Shown here: one piece after another, positions 5,436 through 7,565 of the stretch
Position numbering within the stretch: position 1 is the first letter of the stretch
Layout of the letters: every line of letters begins with the position of its first letter
NCBI GenBank assembly: GCA_012961725.1
Contig: DTYU01000051.1
Span: 1-7,565 of the forward strand
Source: Desulfotomaculum sp.
Lineage (GTDB): Bacteria; Bacillota; Desulfotomaculia; Desulfotomaculales; Ammonificaceae
Length of the DNA: 7,565 nucleotides
Direction of reading: 5' to 3'
Notes under the pieces: generated by a model
Databases searched by the model: none
The model's input: the letters and a program-made list of their open reading frames with translations, nothing else
Told to the model about the DNA's origin: nothing
Translations under genes and position numbers: made by a program

Positions 5436-7367
5436 TCATCCGTGTTCATAAACCAGCCGCCCGCAGTCGCGGAGGTCGTATCCGCCACGGGCAAGCACCG
5501 CAGCTTGAAATTCCGCGTCATGGAGCACAGCCCTCAGCCGATCACCCGTTTTCCCTTCCCAGTACCGTTTCAAGATACAGAGGTCGTACCGTTCTTCCGC
5601 CACCGGTACAAACTCCAGGCCGAGCGCCGCCGCCGCCGCCTTGATCCCCAGCCCGACGTCTGCCGTACCGCCGGCCACCGCTGCGGCCACCGCTAAGTGG
5701 GTGTACTCCTCCCGCTGGTACCCCGCAACACGCTGCGGGTCAAGCCCGAGCCGCCGCAGGTGATAATCAAGCAGCACCCTCGTGCCTGCACCGCGCTGCC
5801 GGTTGATAAACAGCACGTCCTCCCGGATCAGATCGGCAAAGCCGCTTATCCCCTTCGGATTGCCGGGGGCGACAATGAAGCCCTGCTGGCGGTAAGAAAG
5901 GTTCACCAGCACTACCGGTACGCCTTCAAGGTAGCGGTGTATATACGGGATGTTATATTCACCGGTTTCCTCGTCCAAGAGGTGCGTCCCCGCAAGGTGC
6001 GCCTCGCCGCGTTTTAGCGCCAGGAGCCCGCCCAGGCTGCCCACGTGCGCGGAAGAGAGCGCGGCTTCGGGGAATTTCAGGCGCAGGAAGTTCGCAATGA
6101 TATCGAGTGCGAGGTCGTGGCTGCCGATGACCACGACCGTTTCCTCGATCTCCCGCCGCGTGCGGAGGAGTTCCACCGTTACAACGCTGCCGGCCTCAAA
6201 CCCCTCGGAAAAGCGGGGCACCCGCAGGATCCCGTCCGCCCTGACGAGGGTGAGCAGCATGCCCGCTCCCCGCCCGAGCGGTGTGGCCACAGTTTTTTCG
6301 CCGATCCGGCCGAGCTTAACACGGACGAACTCGTCCACCCCGGCAGGTGAAACCACGCGCCTGGAAAGCACGGCGTTTATTCTCTCGCGCTCCGGAGCGG
6401 TACGGCCTTGCTTCGCGAATATTACCGGTTTAGCAAAAAGTTCTATGTTCAGCACTGCGGAGACGGGGTATCCCGGAATCCCCAAGAACGGCTTTTTTTC
6501 CACTTCCCCAAGAACTACAGGCTTTCCGGGTTTGATCGCCACGCCGTGGATGAAGATGCTCCCGCACTCCCTGACCGCCGCTGCAGTGAAATCCTCCCGC
6601 CCCGCTGATACGCCGGCGTTCGAAATCACTATGTCGCACTCGGCGGCCGCGCGCATGATCTCCTGCTTAAGCGCGGTTAAGTCGTCCGGAACAATCCCGT
6701 AACGCACCGGGATCCCGCCCCACTGATGAACCATTTCGCCAAGCATCGGGGTGTTGAACTCGATGATATCTCCCGGTCTTAGATGGGTGCCCGGCTCCAC
6801 CAGCTCAGCCCCTGTCGGGATAATCGCCACCTTCGGCTGCGGGTGAACAGGCACGGTGACAACGCCCCCGGCGATCATCGCTCCCACATCAACCGGGCGG
6901 ATGAGGTGATTCGCCGGCAGCAGCATCTCGGTCGCCACCACGTCCTCCCCCATCATCCGGACATGCTGGTACGGGAAGACCGCCGCGGTTATCTCTATTA
7001 CACCAGGCTGGATTTCATGAGTGTCTTCGACCATAATTACGGCATCACAGCCCTCGGGGAGCACATCGCCGGTATCGACCGGTACTGCTTCCTCCCCGAC
7101 CCGCAGGCGAAGCGGGTTCTGCTCGGTTGCGCCGAAGGTGCCGCGCGCCCGGACGGCAAACCCGTCCATTGCCGCCGCATGAAAATGCGGGTGCGACAGT
7201 GCCGCAAAGACCGGTGCCGCAGTAACCAGGCCGCAGGATTCTTTTACCGGGACGTTCTTTGCGGGACCTGGGTCGAGCGCGCCCAGCCGCCTCAAAAACT
7301 CGAGGTACCCCGCCTGTGCTTCATCAAGCGGTCTTTCTGTAAGAAAAATCTCCCGTTTCGTACTCAT
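5436..7367 (-). CDS. moeA: MoeA fused to a PBP-like (molybdate-binding-type) domain
   Basis: MoeA inserts molybdate or tungstate into adenylylated molybdopterin. Of the 643 residues, 1-405 form the MoeA part: AMDGFA (66-71, with the Asp matching E. coli Asp59), PTGAEL (184-189), SNAGVSAGREDF (249-260, with Asp259 matching Asp228), IKPGKP (278-283) and GIPGYPVSA (296-304). The usual SGGVSVG loop reads SNAGVSAG, a variant I associate with this fusion subfamily. Residues about 410-640 form a type-2 periplasmic-binding-like domain (PBP_like, COG1910 type) with IGSHDLALDII, GSLGGLLAL, INRQRGAGTR and ADVGLGI. No signal peptide precedes it, so it acts in the cytoplasm, probably as a metal-oxyanion or ligand sensor or delivery module; that role is inferred. 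The ATG lacks a good ribosome binding site and lies 71 bases after the upstream moeA. Confidence 0.93.
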   Translation of the reverse strand: MSTKREIFLTERPLDEAQAGYLEFLRRLGALDPGPAKNVPVKESCGLVTAAPVFAALSHPHFHAAAMDGFAVRARGTFGATEQNPLRLRVGEEAVPVDTGDVLPEGCDAVIMVEDTHEIQPGVIEITAAVFPYQHVRMMGEDVVATEMLLPANHLIRPVDVGAMIAGGVVTVPVHPQPKVAIIPTGAELVEPGTHLRPGDIIEFNTPMLGEMVHQWGGIPVRYGIVPDDLTALKQEIMRAAAECDIVISNAGVSAGREDFTAAAVRECGSIFIHGVAIKPGKPVVLGEVEKKPFLGIPGYPVSAVLNIELFAKPVIFAKQGRTAPERERINAVLSRRVVSPAGVDEFVRVKLGRIGEKTVATPLGRGAGMLLTLVRADGILRVPRFSEGFEAGSVVTVELLRTRREIEETVVVIGSHDLALDIIANFLRLKFPEAALSSAHVGSLGGLLALKRGEAHLAGTHLLDEETGEYNIPYIHRYLEGVPVVLVNLSYRQQGFIVAPGNPKGISGFADLIREDVLFINRQRGAGTRVLLDYHLRRLGLDPQRVAGYQREEYTHLAVAAAVAGGTADVGLGIKAAAAALGLEFVPVAEERYDLCILKRYWEGKTGDRLRAVLHDAEFQAAVLARGGYDLRDCGRLVYEHG

Positions 7368-7438
7368 CGTCTTTTATCTGAACCCTGCCGTTTGAGGTGC
7401 CAATTTGCATTCTGCGTTGAGTCGTTGCGTTCAGTGGG

Positions 7439-7565
7439 CTAGATAAGAAAAAGATCAACCAGCTCGCCGGCTTCCGCGCCCGTCGCATCGACCGGCAGGC
7501 GTACGAGCCCGTCGGCCCGGGCGAGTGTTGCAATGAGGCCGGACTTGCCTAAAATGGGCTCCGCC
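7439..7565 (-). CDS. moeA: MoeA, C-terminal fragment (cut by the window edge)
   Basis: The last 41 codons of a second MoeA gene reach the right edge in an open minus-strand frame that stops at TAG (7441-7439). The segment GKSGLIATLARADGLVRLP followed by GAEAGELVDLFLI is the typical MoeA domain IV ending (G-x-SGL-x-x-T-L-ARADGL-x-R-x-P, then a glycine-rich hydrophobic tail). It ends where plain MoeA proteins end, with no PBP-like extension, so it is the unfused paralog. It lies 71 bases upstream of the fused copy in the same direction, most likely in the same operon. The remaining 90% or so of the gene is outside the window, so active-site residues cannot be checked. Confidence 0.9.
   Translation of the reverse strand, partial: AEPILGKSGLIATLARADGLVRLPVDATGAEAGELVDLFLI

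Noticed and set aside
5625..5642. GCC trinucleotide run inside the moeA fusion
   Set aside because: It simply encodes an alanine-rich helix of the PBP-like domain and is short. There is no sign of a phase-variable repeat.
5950..6702. A long plus-strand open frame of 250 codons opposite the moeA fusion
   Set aside because: It is rich in Ser, Arg and Pro with no domain, and lies exactly antisense to strongly conserved MoeA motifs. It is a shadow of GC-rich coding sequence.
7368..7438. CTGAAC / GTTCAG inverted repeat in the gap between the two moeA genes
   Set aside because: The arms are only six bases with a loop of more than 40 bases and no T-run. This is expected by chance and is not a credible terminator or operator.

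Overview
The window looks like chromosomal DNA from a Gram-positive, probably anaerobic member of the Clostridia. A Peptococcaceae / Desulfotomaculum-like bacterium is my best guess. The reasons are strong AGGAGG-type ribosome binding sites, use of TTG and GTG starts, an RNase J of the B. subtilis J1 length, a MoeA fused to a periplasmic-binding-like domain, and two MoeA paralogs in tandem. The taxon is an inference; nothing in the window fixes it. I see no mobile element, tRNA, rRNA or CRISPR array.

Left part (1-1570), plus strand: three small independent genes. A two-zinc-ribbon protein (236-520) follows an unusual leader: an 11-bp perfect inverted repeat lies over the candidate promoter, and a long hairpin captures the whole Shine-Dalgarno sequence. 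The gene ends at a strong intrinsic terminator (541-571). Next is an 87-residue protein I do not recognise (704-967), with a good sigma-A-type promoter. Third is an Hsp20-family small heat shock protein (1092-1532), with its own promoter and a GAAA-tetraloop terminator (1537-1565).

Right part (1605-7565), minus strand, convergent with the left part. In transcription order (right to left): the C-terminal end of one MoeA (7439-7565, cut by the window edge), a second MoeA fused to a PBP-like domain (5436-7367), MoaC (4926-5417), a TreT-type trehalose synthase / glycosyltransferase (3533-4813), RNase J (1785-3446) and a 58-residue membrane-anchored peptide (1605-1781) that starts at GTG and uses the last codons of rnj as its ribosome binding site.

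The moeA-moeA-moaC group forms a molybdenum (or tungsten) cofactor operon. MoaC acts early, making the pterin, and MoeA acts late, inserting the metal. treT follows a 112-base gap without a visible terminator, so it may be read through or have its own promoter. RNase J (RNA processing and decay) and the small membrane peptide look transcriptionally linked. TreT (trehalose metabolism) and Hsp20 both fit stress adaptation but lie on opposite strands.

The observations most worth following are the ribosome-binding-site-sequestering hairpin at 171-231, the inverted repeats at 51-94 and 113-131 upstream of it, a perfect 13-bp inverted repeat inside treT (4324-4356), and the overlooked 58-residue gene after rnj. 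I found no clearly new multi-gene system here.
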